The notes below the pieces were generated by a model. It was not told the DNA's origin. It made no database searches and saw only the letters and a program-made list of their open reading frames with translations. From assembly GCA_963817485.1 (NCBI GenBank), contig CAWFOR010000013.1, positions 1-64,000 on the forward strand: 64,000 nucleotides of DNA, given 5' to 3'. Position numbers and translations under genes: made by a program. The stretch's first letter is position 1. Each line of letters begins with the position of its first letter. Below are positions 18,341 through 26,719 of this stretch, piece by piece. The DNA comes from Hyphomicrobium_A sp963817485. GTDB taxonomy: Bacteria > Pseudomonadota > Alphaproteobacteria > Rhizobiales > Hyphomicrobiaceae.

Positions 18341-18541
18341 ATGACGATGCTCAAGGTCATCGAGGTGCTGGCGGAATCCGACAAGAGCTGGGAGGACGCA
18401 GCGCAGCAGGCCGTCAGCAAGACCGTCAAGACGGTGCACAACGTGAAATCGATCTACATCGAAAATTTCGAGGCGACGGTCGATAACGGCAAGCTCAAGA
18501 AATTCCGCGTCAACGCCAAGATCTCGTTCCTGCTCGACTAG
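18341..18541 (+). CDS. Dodecin family flavin-binding protein
   Basis: 66 residues, typical for dodecin. MLKVIEVLAESDKSWEDAA (start), the conserved aromatic SW, then VKSIYIENFEATVDNGK and a closing VNAKISFLL strand match the family. Dodecins assemble into hollow dodecamers that store FMN/riboflavin or CoA in the cytoplasm. The start at 18341 follows an AAGGAAG ribosome site. A single gene, convergent with the cytochrome c gene 11 bases downstream. Confidence 0.94.
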   Translation: MTMLKVIEVLAESDKSWEDAAQQAVSKTVKTVHNVKSIYIENFEATVDNGKLKKFRVNAKISFLLD

Positions 18542-18552
18542 AGCGCGCCGCC

Positions 18553-18882
18553 TCAGCGGGAGGCCGACTTGAGGCTGATGATGTAGGCGATGACATTGTC
18601 GCGGTCGGCCTGCGGCAGGATGAAGTTCGGCATGTTGGGATGCGGGTTCGTCAGCCATACGGCGAGCGCGCGCCCCGTGATGGCCGGCTCGTCCGCGACC
18701 GCCTGGAAGCTCGGCAGGTCGAGATAAGGCAATTCCTTCTCGCCCCGCTCCACCGCGTGGCACTCGGCGCAAACCTTCTTGGCGTACGCGTGCCCGGCCT
18801 CGATGTCGCCGACCTCCTGGGCCTGGGCGGCGGCCGGCACGGCGAGCAAAGCGGCTATGGCAATTTTCTGCAAAGTGCGCAC
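18553..18882 (-). CDS. Small periplasmic c-type cytochrome
   Basis: 109 residues from a GTG start at 18882, which follows GAGGAG; the upstream 39 codons do not fit an N-terminus. A signal peptide ends near AAQAQE (residue 22). One haem site CAECH (about residue 36-40) and a later methionine in NPHPNMPNFIL (about residue 81) as sixth ligand define a class I cytochrome c. It should shuttle electrons in the periplasm; no partner oxidase or dehydrogenase is adjacent. Confidence 0.9.
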   Translation of the reverse strand: MRTLQKIAIAALLAVPAAAQAQEVGDIEAGHAYAKKVCAECHAVERGEKELPYLDLPSFQAVADEPAITGRALAVWLTNPHPNMPNFILPQADRDNVIAYIISLKSASR

Positions 18883-19010
18883 GATGCGGCTCTCCTCGAG
18901 GCAGCGATTGAGCGCGGAGTAGATGGCGCACCGACCAAGCCTACCATGATCTGCGTCAATGGGCATATTCGCCAGCCGCGCTCGGCCATGCGGCCGCAAT
19001 CCGTTGGCGC

Positions 19011-19544
19011 CTAACCCTTGGATTTGGCACGGGCGATCGCCTCGCCGATCAGCCGCTCCGCCTCGTCCTTATCGCCCCAGTGGTCGATCTTGACCCACTT
19101 GCCCGGCTCCAGGTCTTTGTAGTGCGCAAAGAAGTGCTGGATCTGCTCCAGCGAAATGGCCGGCAGGTCGGAATAGCTCGCGACCTTGTCGTAGCGCTGC
19201 GTCAGCTTTCGGCTCGGCACCGCCAGCACCTTCTCGTCGCCGCCGCCCTCGTCCTGCATGACGAGCACGCCGACGGGCCGGCAGTTGATGACCGCACCGG
19301 GAAAGAGAGCGCGCGTGTTGCAGACCAGCACATCGATCGGATCGCCGTCGGCCGACAGCGTGTGGGGCACGAACCCGTAGTTTCCGGGGTACCGCATCGG
19401 CGTATAGAGGAAGCGGTCGACCACCAGCGCTCCCGAGGCCTTGTCCATCTCGTACTTGATCGGCTCCCCGCCGATGGGGACCTCGATGATGACGTTGATA
19501 TCGCGCGGCGGATCGTTTCCGATCGCGATCGCATCAAGGCGCAT
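19011..19544 (-). CDS. ppa: Inorganic pyrophosphatase (family I)
   Basis: 177 residues. The signature DGDPIDVLV (about residues 66-74) carries the metal aspartates, with NVIIEVPIGGEPIKYEMDK at the N-terminus (Glu, Lys active-site residues), RYPGNYGFVPHTL and KVLAVP further on. The enzyme hydrolyses pyrophosphate in the cytoplasm and drives biosynthetic reactions. Length and motifs are complete. A single gene on this strand, upstream of the cytochrome c gene with 128 bases between. Confidence 0.97.
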   Translation of the reverse strand: MRLDAIAIGNDPPRDINVIIEVPIGGEPIKYEMDKASGALVVDRFLYTPMRYPGNYGFVPHTLSADGDPIDVLVCNTRALFPGAVINCRPVGVLVMQDEGGGDEKVLAVPSRKLTQRYDKVASYSDLPAISLEQIQHFFAHYKDLEPGKWVKIDHWGDKDEAERLIGEAIARAKSKG

Positions 19545-20117
19545 GCATGGTCCTCCTCGTTCGCTGCGCGCGGATCATAGGGGTCCGGCCCGCGCCAACC
19601 AACCCGGACGAAAGTGGGCGCGCTGCGGCGCCTCGCGGGCAAGGACCCCGAGGGTTTCAAAGAGCGAGGGAGCGCGGGCGCCGAACGACCGCCATCCGAT
19701 TTTGCAATGCCGGCAGCCTTTCGGCGCCCGCGGCGGTGGACTTATTCTGCAGGTCGAGGGCGCGAAACACATACGCGGGCGAGCCTCCGGTCCCACCCGG
19801 CTACTCTGAGCCGGGCTCTCGTCGTTCCGGGACCTCGGGCGGCTGCGCTTTGCCAACTCGGATTTGAGCTGGGGCGCCGCTCGCGACGGGCTGCCGTGCG
19901 AGCCGTTGCCGGCGCTGCACAGCCTCGCACACCTGCCCCGGCTCTATGAGGGAGCTACCTCGCGACGACGTTGCGAACGGAGCAACGCCGCCTCAAGCCG
20001 GGCACCGGCCCTGCCCCGCGTTGGCGCTCAAGCTTGCCGCGTCCCATGCGGGCAGGGTTGCGGTGAGGATACGCGCGGCGCGAAGGGCGGGGATTAGTTT
20101 TGCCGTTGGAAAGCGGC
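19545..20117. other. Intergenic region without recognisable gene
   Basis: About 570 high-GC bases between ppa and the DUF938 gene. Several open frames cross it on both strands, but all are Arg/Ala/Pro-rich composites with no domain, and none has a convincing start. A 7-bp inverted repeat, CCCGGCT(6 nt)AGCCGGG, lies at 19796-19815 without a following T-run. The promoter of ppa must lie at the left end. Confidence 0.5.
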
Positions 20118-20732
20118 TCAGGCCCGACGCCGGAACACGACCGACAGGTTGTTGGCCGGCATGGGCTCGACGATGGGCGGCGCGAAGCCGGCTTCCTGCG
20201 CGAGCGCAGCGACGGCCTCGAGGTCGCGCACGCCCCAGGCGGGATTGCGCGCGCGCAGGAAATCCCGGTCGAAGGCCTCGTTGCTCGGCGCCGTGTGCCG
20301 CCCCTCGCGCTTGAAGGGGCCGTAGAGGAACAGGATGCCGCCCGGCGGGAGCACGCGCGCCGCGCCGTTGACGAGACCGACGGCGGCTTCCCAGGGCGCG
20401 ATGTGGATCATGTTGCAGCAGAGGACGACGTCGGCGGCGGCGATGGGCCACGGCTGCGCGGTGGCGTCGAGCGCGAGCGCGGGGCGAACGTTCGGCAGGC
20501 CCGATGCCGCCGTCCAGGCGTCGATGCTGGCGCGGGCGGCGGCGTCCGCGTCGCTCGGCTGAAAGACGATCTGCGGCCCGCTCGCGCGGGCAAAGTGCAC
20601 GGCGTGCTCGCCCGAGCCGCTCGCCACCTCGAGCACCAGGCCCTGCGCCGGCAAGTGGCGCTGCAGCACGGCCCAGATCGGGTCGCGGTTGCGCGCCGTG
20701 GAGGGCGAATACTGGCGGGCGTCATCGGTCAT
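20118..20732 (-). CDS. DUF938 family SAM-dependent methyltransferase-like protein
   Basis: 204 residues, the full family length. It starts with RQYSPSTARNRDPI, followed by the binding loop VLEVASGSGEHAVHFA (about residues 33-48), FQPSDAD, NMIHIAPWEA (about 106-115) and LFLYGPFKREGRH, all DUF938 signatures. The fold is a class I methyltransferase; the substrate of the family has not been established to my knowledge. Cytoplasmic, single gene. Confidence 0.92.
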   Translation of the reverse strand: MTDDARQYSPSTARNRDPIWAVLQRHLPAQGLVLEVASGSGEHAVHFARASGPQIVFQPSDADAAARASIDAWTAASGLPNVRPALALDATAQPWPIAAADVVLCCNMIHIAPWEAAVGLVNGAARVLPPGGILFLYGPFKREGRHTAPSNEAFDRDFLRARNPAWGVRDLEAVAALAQEAGFAPPIVEPMPANNLSVVFRRRA

Positions 20733-20905
20733 GCGTGCTTGTCGTGCGCTCGAGCGTGGCGGTCAAGGTGCGAGCCGAAACCGCCGCCGGGTAAGCGTCC
20801 ACTTTTCGCCAGAACCAGACTATCAGCGAACGTTAGGTAAGCGCGGCAGCCACCTTCTGGGCGGCTTTGCTCGACGGGCCGCAGGCGAACTGGCATCCTG
20901 GTCGG

Positions 20906-21355
20906 ATGAACGATCTACTGCGGTTCCCCAGTGCAGTCCGACGCGATCCTAAAATAGAGGCTTGGTTCTCAGACTTCGCCGATCCGCTCCGATTGATGAC
21001 GCGGACATGGTTTGAGCGCATGCGCGGCTGCGGCGCCGATGTCCGCGAGCTCCTGCACGACGGAGGCCCGGTCGCTTGTGTGGGGGACGCGCCCTTTGGA
21101 TATGTCAACGCGTTCAAAGCTCATGCGAACGTCGGTTTCTACTATGGCGCAATGCTGACGGATCCCGCCGGCCTGCTCGAAGGCGAGGGCAAGCGCATGC
21201 GTCATGTAAAGCTGCGCCCCAGCAAAGAACTGGACGTTGAGGCTTTGAGCGACTTGATCGTAGCCGCTTACCACGACATCCGGCGACGCCTCAGGGAGCC
21301 GAAGGCAAGCGCATGCGTATGTAAAGCTGCGCCCCAGCAAAGAACTGGACGTTGA
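20906..21355 (+). CDS. DUF1801 protein, C-terminus altered by a tandem duplication
   Basis: 149 residues from ATG 20906. DPKIEAWF, then the central DAPFGYVNAFKAHANVGFYYG and the KLRPSKELD...LIVAAYHDI ending place it in DUF1801 (YdhG-like, small alpha/beta proteins of unknown role). The conserved region ends at ...RRRLREP (21300); the last 17 codons come from the start of a second copy of the 116-bp repeat read in a shifted frame. Without the duplication this frame would run straight into the following DUF1801 gene, so the ancestral form was either a two-domain protein or lost its own stop codon. Confidence 0.72.
   Translation: MNDLLRFPSAVRRDPKIEAWFSDFADPLRLMTRTWFERMRGCGADVRELLHDGGPVACVGDAPFGYVNAFKAHANVGFYYGAMLTDPAGLLEGEGKRMRHVKLRPSKELDVEALSDLIVAAYHDIRRRLREPKASACVCKAAPQQRTGR
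21188..21303. repeat. Tandem duplication, copy 1 (116 bp)
   Basis: Starts GGCAAGCGCATGCGTCATG and ends GGGAGCCGAA. It is immediately followed, without spacer, by a second copy (21304-21418). It encodes the C-terminal 38 residues of the DUF1801 domain. The unit length of 116 is not a multiple of three and changes the reading frame. Confidence 0.95.
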
Positions 21356-21418
21356 GGCTTTGAGCGACTTGATCGTAGCCGCTTACCACGACATCCGGCG
21401 ACGCCTCAGGGAGCCGAA
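21304..21418. repeat. Tandem duplication, copy 2 (115 bp)
   Basis: Identical to copy 1 except for one missing C (GCGTATG in place of GCGTCATG near 21318). The near identity means the event is recent or is an assembly artefact. Confidence 0.95.
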
Positions 21419-21425
21419 TCTTACC

Positions 21426-21920
21426 ATGAAGAATGCGAAAACGCCCATGAAGAAGGCGAAGACCGCCTCGAAGCAAGAAAAAGGAGCGGCCTCCCCCTCT
21501 CAGCTCATCGATGCCCGCATCAAGGAGCTGGCTGACTGGCGGGGCGAGACGCTCGCTCGCGTTCGAGCTCTCATCAAGCAGGCCGACCCCGAAGTGGTCG
21601 AAGGGAAGTGGAAGTGGCGCGGCGTTCCGGTGTGGGAGCACGCCGGCATCATCTGCACCGGCGAGACCTACAAGGCTGTCGTGAAGCTGACCTTCGCCAA
21701 GGGCGCCGCGCTCGAGGACCCTTCAGGCCTCTTCAACTCCAGCCTCGAAGGCAATGTGAGGCGCGCCATCGATATCCATGAGGGCGACAAGATCGATGCA
21801 AAGGCGTTGGTCGCGCTCATTCGCGCCGCCGTGGCGCTGAACACGTCGGCGCGACTACCGCTCGCCCCGTCCGCTCTCCGAAGAAACCGAAGAGCGCTGA
21901 GCAGCGACGCGAAATCCTAA
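21426..21920 (+). CDS. DUF1801 family protein (second copy)
   Basis: 164 residues from ATG 21426. The Lys-rich leader (MKNAKTPMKKAKTASKQEK) and SQLIDARIKELADWRGETLARVRALI are the usual start of this DUF1801 group, followed by VEGKWKWRGVPVWEHAGIIC (about 62-81), YKAVVKLTFAKGAAL and SSLEGNVRRAIDIHEGDKID. Function unknown; the fold resembles small iron-chaperone-like proteins. The C-terminal 25 residues (from about LNTSARLPL) look odd, and another frame offers a Lys-rich tail RPVRSPKKPKSA that fits better, so a further one-base error near 21855 is possible. The stop overlaps the convergent gatB stop by four bases. Confidence 0.85.
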   Translation: MKNAKTPMKKAKTASKQEKGAASPSQLIDARIKELADWRGETLARVRALIKQADPEVVEGKWKWRGVPVWEHAGIICTGETYKAVVKLTFAKGAALEDPSGLFNSSLEGNVRRAIDIHEGDKIDAKALVALIRAAVALNTSARLPLAPSALRRNRRALSSDAKS

Positions 21921-23392
21921 ACCCCGAGCTTCTGCTTCAGGATCTCGTTGACGGCCTGCGGGTTCGCCTTGCCGCCCGAGGCCTTCATCACCTGCCCGAC
22001 GAACCAGCCGAGCATCGAGGGCTTGGCCTTGGCCTGCTCCACCTTGTCGGGATTGGCCGCGATGATCTCGTCGACCGCCTTCTCGATGGCGCCCGTGTCG
22101 GTGACCTGCTTCATCCCGCGCTTATCGACGATGGCTGCCGGGTCGCCGCCCTCCGTCCACACGATCTCGAACAGGTCCTTGGCGATCTTGCCGGAGATGG
22201 TGCCCGACGCGATGAGGTCGACGATGGCGCCGAGCTGCTTGGACGAGACGGGCGAAGCCTCGATTGCGAGCCCCTCCTTGTTGAGGCGCCCGAACAGCTC
22301 GTTGATGACCCAGTTGGCGGCGAGCTTGCCGTCGCGGCCCATGGCCACGGCCTCGAAGTAATTGGCCAACTCGCGCTCGGCGACCAGCACGTCGGCATCG
22401 TAGTTGGAGAGCGCGAAGTCGCGCATGAAACGCTGCTTCTTCTCGTCCGGCAGCTCCGGCAGGCCCTTCTCCAGCTCGGCGACGTAGTCCATCGTCAGCT
22501 CGAGCGGCAGCAGGTCCGGATCGGGGAAGTAGCGGTAGTCGTGCGCCTCTTCCTTGCTCCGCATCGAGCGCGTCTCGCCGCGGCCGGGATCGAACAGCCG
22601 CGTCTCCTGAGCGATCTTGCCGCCGTCCTCGATGATGTCGATCTGGCGGCGCGCCTCGACCTCGATCGCCTGGCCGATGAAGCGGATGGAGTTGACGTTC
22701 TTGATCTCGCAGCGGGTGCCGAGCTTGTCGCCGGGCCGGCGCACGGACACGTTCACGTCGGCGCGCAGGTTGCCCTTCTCCATGTCGGCATCCGAGGTGC
22801 CGAGATAGCGCAGGATCGTGCGCAGCTTCGTCACGTAGGCCTGCGCCTGCTTCGACGATCGCATGTCGGGCTTGGACACGATCTCCATCAGCGCGACGCC
22901 GGAGCGGTTGAGATCGACGTAGGAATAGTCGGGATGCTGGTCGTGGATCGACTTGCCGGCGTCCTGCTCCAGATGCACGCGCTCGATGCCGACGTGCAGC
23001 GTCTCGCCGTCGACGTCGATCTCGACCTCGCCCTCGCCGACGATCGGCTGCTTGTACTGGCTGATCTGGTAGCCCTGCGGCAGGTCGGGATAGAAGTAGT
23101 TCTTGCGGTCGAACACGCTGCGCAGGTTGATCGCGGCCTTGAGGCCGAGCCCGGTGCGCACGGCCTGCGCGATGCATTCGGCGTTGATGACGGGGAGCAT
23201 GCCGGGCATCGCCGCATCGACGAGGGAGACGTGGCTGTTGGGGTCGCCGCCGAACGCGGTGGAGGCGCCGGAGAACAGCTTCGACTTGGAGGCGACCTGG
23301 GCGTGCACCTCGAGACCGACGATGATCTCCCAGTCGCCCTTGGCGCCGGCGATGAGGTTCTTCGAGGCGACGCTCTTGGGTTTGTCCTGCAT
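21917..23392 (-). CDS. gatB: Aspartyl/glutamyl-tRNA amidotransferase subunit B
   Basis: 491 residues, full length and uninterrupted. WEIIVGLEVHAQV near residue 22, the SRSVFDRKNYFYPDLPQGYQISQ-type core (about 75-95), HLEQDAGKSIHD, and LMEIVSKPDMRS are GatB signatures; the YqeY-like tail domain occupies about 340-491. With GatA and GatC it converts Glu-tRNA(Gln) (and/or Asp-tRNA(Asn)) into the amidated form; GatB binds the tRNA and the activated intermediate. Start at 23392 (MQDKPKS) follows AAGGAG; the frame opens 16 codons earlier without support. gatA and gatC lie 2-4 kb away on the same strand. Confidence 0.97.
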   Translation of the reverse strand: MQDKPKSVASKNLIAGAKGDWEIIVGLEVHAQVASKSKLFSGASTAFGGDPNSHVSLVDAAMPGMLPVINAECIAQAVRTGLGLKAAINLRSVFDRKNYFYPDLPQGYQISQYKQPIVGEGEVEIDVDGETLHVGIERVHLEQDAGKSIHDQHPDYSYVDLNRSGVALMEIVSKPDMRSSKQAQAYVTKLRTILRYLGTSDADMEKGNLRADVNVSVRRPGDKLGTRCEIKNVNSIRFIGQAIEVEARRQIDIIEDGGKIAQETRLFDPGRGETRSMRSKEEAHDYRYFPDPDLLPLELTMDYVAELEKGLPELPDEKKQRFMRDFALSNYDADVLVAERELANYFEAVAMGRDGKLAANWVINELFGRLNKEGLAIEASPVSSKQLGAIVDLIASGTISGKIAKDLFEIVWTEGGDPAAIVDKRGMKQVTDTGAIEKAVDEIIAANPDKVEQAKAKPSMLGWFVGQVMKASGGKANPQAVNEILKQKLGV

Positions 23393-23473
23393 GGGCTGCT
23401 CCTTGCCAGCCCTGTTAACGCAGGGCGGCGGCGAGGGCAATCCTCGAGCTGGAGGGTCTCAGCCGAGCGGGCT

Positions 23474-23884
23474 TTACAAGGAGGCGGTCAGCTCCTCGCC
23501 GCTCCAGGGCGCCGGCTCGGCGGCAGGCGCATGCGCAATCGGGCTCGAGTAGCAGCGCGACTTGCCCTCGAAGTAGCACCCCTCCTCCAGCACGAGCTTG
23601 CGGTGGAAGATGTGACCTTCGACCGCACAGGCCGCGCCGAGCACGATCTCGTTGGCGTAGATCGCGCCGACGAACTCGCCCAGCACGATGACCTTGTCGG
23701 CCACGACGAGCCCGTCGACCATGCCGCGCTCGGCGATCTGCAGCTCGGTGCAGCGCACCTCGCCGTCGACGGCTCCCTCGATGACGACGTGACCCTTCAG
23801 TGAGAGGGAGCCAACGATCGTGATCCCACGATTGATGACGAGCCCTCTGCTGGAGCGCGTGAGCGCTCCGTTCGTCTCCGACAT
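23474..23884 (-). CDS. Bactofilin (polymer-forming cytoskeletal protein)
   Basis: 136 residues. The core (about 14-110) shows repeated beta-strand rungs with the family pattern, e.g. GLVINRGITIVGSLSLKGHV, VEGAVDGEV-like turn segments, VVADKVIVLGEFVGAIYA and CAVEGHIFHRKL. Bactofilins form nucleotide-free beta-helical filaments that scaffold cell-wall enzymes or polar structures. The tail is Pro/Ala-rich and disordered. Start at 23884 (MSETNG) chosen by fit to the family. It lies 81 bases upstream of gatB on the same strand. Confidence 0.87.
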   Translation of the reverse strand: MSETNGALTRSSRGLVINRGITIVGSLSLKGHVVIEGAVDGEVRCTELQIAERGMVDGLVVADKVIVLGEFVGAIYANEIVLGAACAVEGHIFHRKLVLEEGCYFEGKSRCYSSPIAHAPAAEPAPWSGEELTASL

Positions 23885-24069
23885 GCTGCAAGTCCCCCGG
23901 ACTACGCTGCTACTGTCCCCGGTGACGATGAGGTGCACGAAAGAGATGGCTGATTTCAGGCCGCGCTATGCTCAATCGGAGCGATGCAACGCGAGCGTTG
24001 GGCGAGGGATCGCGAGGCCGGAATGCAATCGTGCTGAGCACATCCGGCTGAGCACAACGGCGCGGGAGG

Positions 24070-24390
24070 CTAAGCCGCGCGCTCGTCGGCTGCCGCGCTG
24101 CGCTCCTCGACCTTGATCATACCCTCGGCCAGCGCCTGCTTCAGCAGGTCGAGGACCTCGCGCTCGCAGGTGTCGCGATCGACGTCGAATTCCTGCTCCA
24201 GCAGCGCGCAGAGATCGCCGACGCGGACCGGATTTGCCATCAGGTGCCAGATGCGCGAGCCGACCGCGTTCAGCCCGTAGCAGGCTCCGCTGACGGTGCT
24301 GAGCGCCACCACCTCCCGATCGACCTCGTCGTGCAGGATGGCGTCGTTATGGGCAACGACGCTGGCGGTGGTGATGTCCGTCTGGGTCAT
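24070..24390 (-). CDS. PqqD family protein (orphan)
   Basis: 106 residues. VVALSTVSGACYGLNAVGSRIWHLM (about 31-55) is the PqqD signature (V-x-L-x-x-x-x-G-x-x-Y-x-L-N-x-x-x-x-x-I-W), followed by the winged-helix part VGDLCALLEQEFDVD and a leucine-rich C-terminal helix. PqqD is the peptide-binding chaperone (RiPP recognition element) used by radical-SAM and other maturases. No PQQ gene, radical-SAM enzyme or precursor-like peptide is visible nearby, so its partner is unknown. Start MTQTDI at 24390. Confidence 0.85.
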   Translation of the reverse strand: MTQTDITTASVVAHNDAILHDEVDREVVALSTVSGACYGLNAVGSRIWHLMANPVRVGDLCALLEQEFDVDRDTCEREVLDLLKQALAEGMIKVEERSAAADERAA

Positions 24391-24514
24391 CTCGCTGTTC
24401 CCGGCTGAGAGGCGACACCTTGCTCTTTGAGCATAGGCGCCGGGCATCGCGGCCGAGGCGAAAGACTGCAGCGCGCCCCGAATTATCCACGCTTTCCTGG
24501 AGCCTCTGGTGAGG

Positions 24515-24805
24515 CTAGGGCGTGCGGGTGCGCATCCAATAGCCGAGGCCCGCCCAGAGCAATCCGGGGAACAGCTGCATCACCAGGATCGCAGCCTCGC
24601 CGCCCAGCGCATGGATGGGTAAGAGCCCGACGGCGCCGGCAAGCCAATAGAGGATGAAGCCCGCAAGCGAGGCGGCGAATGCGGCAACGACGAGCTTCTG
24701 AGGCTGGTCGGCGAGGCGCCCCATGTAGAACGCGACCGCGATCACCACCGGATTGAGCAGCGAGATCAGGACGAGCGTCCACGGATCGAACGGCTTGATC
24801 TCCAC
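24515..24805 (-). CDS. Small integral membrane protein (three helices)
   Basis: 96 residues. Three hydrophobic helices are at about residues 9-28, 38-62 and 70-89, with short loops; GRLADQPQKL lies in the first loop. I do not recognise a named family. It starts three bases behind the stop of the chorismate mutase gene on the same strand, so it belongs to the gatC-gatA-chorismate mutase run and is probably translated with it. Confidence 0.78.
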   Translation of the reverse strand: MEIKPFDPWTLVLISLLNPVVIAVAFYMGRLADQPQKLVVAAFAASLAGFILYWLAGAVGLLPIHALGGEAAILVMQLFPGLLWAGLGYWMRTRTP

Positions 24806-24808
24806 GGG

Positions 24809-25135
24809 CTATCCTTCCCGGCCGTTGTTGCCTTCGAGCTGGCGGCGCAGCTTCTCCTCCTCGTACTGCACGAACCAGCCGATCATCTGCCGCCACAGCG
24901 CTTCCGTAAGCTCGGGCGGCAGGCCCTTTTCCTTGGCGCGGGCGCGCACCTTGTCGATCACCTGCTGGATGCGCCAGGGCACGTAGGCCTCGCCGGGGTT
25001 CGACTTGAGCTGCCAGGCGCGATCGACGTAGGCGAAGCGATCCGCGATGATGTCGACGAGGGCCAAGTCGATGCGGTCGATCTCGGCGCGCACCTCCGAC
25101 ATGTCGCGGCAGTCCTGTGGCACCCTCCCGGTCAT
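24809..25135 (-). CDS. Chorismate mutase, AroQ (all-helical) type
   Basis: 108 residues. CRDMSEVRAEIDRIDLALVDIIADRFAYVDRA (split here by the family pattern: Arg near 16, D-R near 20, helix to 42), then WRIQQVIDKVRARAKEKGL with the conserved R/V region, and a third helix EALWRQMIGWFVQYEEEK. The enzyme converts chorismate to prephenate for Phe/Tyr synthesis. Its ATG at 25135 overlaps the gatA stop codon (ATGA), showing translational coupling. It could alternatively be an isochorismate pyruvate-lyase-like enzyme of the same fold. Confidence 0.85.
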   Translation of the reverse strand: MTGRVPQDCRDMSEVRAEIDRIDLALVDIIADRFAYVDRAWQLKSNPGEAYVPWRIQQVIDKVRARAKEKGLPPELTEALWRQMIGWFVQYEEEKLRRQLEGNNGREG

Positions 25136-26719
25136 TTTTTCCCTCCCTTCGCTTTCTTGGCGGCAGGCTCCTTTGCAGCCTTGGCCGCAGATGCTTTCGC
25201 CGAAGCCGATTTGCTTCCCGCTTGCCACCAGCGCTCCGGCACCGTGAAGCGCCCGGCTGCATCCTCGATCGCTTTCGCCGCGCGAAACAGCGTCGCCTCG
25301 TCGAACGGCTTGCCGATCAGCTGCAGCCCCAGCGGCGTGCCTTCGCTCGAGAGGCCCGCCGGCACCGAGATGCCGGGCAGCCCCGCCATGTTCACCGTCA
25401 CCGTGAAGATGTCCTCGAGGTACATGGCGATGGGGTCGCCGGACTTCTCGCCGAAGCCGAACGCGGGCGACGGCGTCGTCGGCGTCAGCACCACGTCGAC
25501 CGTTTTCCACGCCTCGTCGAAGTCGTGCTTGATGAGCGTGCGCACTTTCTGCGCCTTGAGGTAGTAGGCGTCGTAGTAGCCGGCCGACAGCACGTAGGTA
25601 CCGATGAGGATGCGCCGGCGCACCTCCTTGCCGAAGCCCGCGCCGCGCGTCCGCTCGTAGGTGTCGATCAGGTCCTTGCCGGTCTCGCGCAGGCCGTAGC
25701 GCATGCCGTCGTAGCGCGCGAGGTTGGAGGAGGCCTCGGCGGGCGCGATGATGTAGTAGGCCGGCAGCGCGTATTTTGTGTGCGGCAAACTGATGTCGTG
25801 GATGGTCGCGCCCGCCGCCTTGAGCCAGGCGATGCCCTGGCTCCATAGCTTGTCGATCTCGGCCGACATGCCCTTGACGCGGTATTCCTTTGGCACGCCG
25901 ATGCGCAGGCCTTTGACGCCATCGGCGAGTGCCGACTCGTAGTCGGGCACGGGCGCGTCGACGGAGGTTGAATCGCGCGGGTCGTGGCTCGCCATCGCCT
26001 TGAGCATGATCGCCGCGTCGGTGACGGTCTTCGCCAGCGGCCCGGCCTGGTCGAGCGAGGAAGCAAACGCGACGATGCCCCAGCGCGAGCAGCGCCCGTA
26101 GGTCGGCTTGATGCCGACGATGCCGGTCAGCGCCGCCGGCTGGCGGATCGAGCCGCCGGTGTCGGTGGCGGTTGCGGCGAGGCACAAGTCCGCGGCGACG
26201 GCGGCGGACGAGCCGCCCGACGAGCCGCCCGGCACGAGCTTATCGGTCGAGAGGTCCCCGTCCTTGCCCTTGCGCCGCCACGGCGAGACGACCGGCCCGA
26301 AGGCGCTCGTCTCGTTGGAGGAGCCCATCGCGAACTCGTCGCAGTTGAGCTTGCCGAGCATGACGGCGCCGGCATTCCACAGATTGGCGCCGACGGTCGA
26401 CTCGTAGGGAGGCTTGAAGTCGTCGAGGATCTTCGAGCACGCGGTCGTGCGCTGATCCGAGCGTGCAGAACAGGTCCTTGTTGCCGAGCGGCAGGCCTTC
26501 GAGCGCCCGCGCCTTGCCCTCCTTCAGGCGCTTGTCGCTCTCTTTCGCCTGCGCCAGCGCCACCTCGGGCGTCGCCAGCACGTAGGCGTTGAGGGCCGGG
26601 TTCGCGCCCTCGATCGCCTGCAGGAACGCCTGCGTCAGCTCGGTCGCGGAGAACTCTTTCTTGCGCAAGCCCTCACGGGCCTGCGCCAACGTCAGCTTTG
26701 TCAGTTCGGTCACGGACAC
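25132..26719 (-). CDS. gatA: Aspartyl/glutamyl-tRNA amidotransferase subunit A (frame interrupted)
   Basis: About 528 residues. The amidase-signature catalytic Lys is in GLPLGNKDLFCT (about residue 80), the Ser cis-Ser pair in PGGSSGGSSAAVAADL and in TDTGGSIRQPAA. GatA releases ammonia from glutamine for GatB. The GTG start at 26719 follows the stop codon of the upstream gene directly. Near 26455 the frame slips (after NKDLFCTLGSA; continues RTTACSKILDDFKP), so an uncorrected one-base indel is likely because the gene is expected to be essential. Past the indel, domain order and length are complete; the C-terminal tail is Lys/Ala-rich. Confidence 0.93.

Noticed and set aside
19796..19815. Hairpin CCCGGCT/AGCCGGG as a transcription terminator
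   Set aside because: No T-run follows on either strand, and no gene ends close by.
19575..19949. Several open frames on both strands between ppa and the DUF938 gene
   Set aside because: Composition is Arg/Ala/Pro-rich in all frames, typical of high-GC non-coding DNA. No domain, no conserved start.
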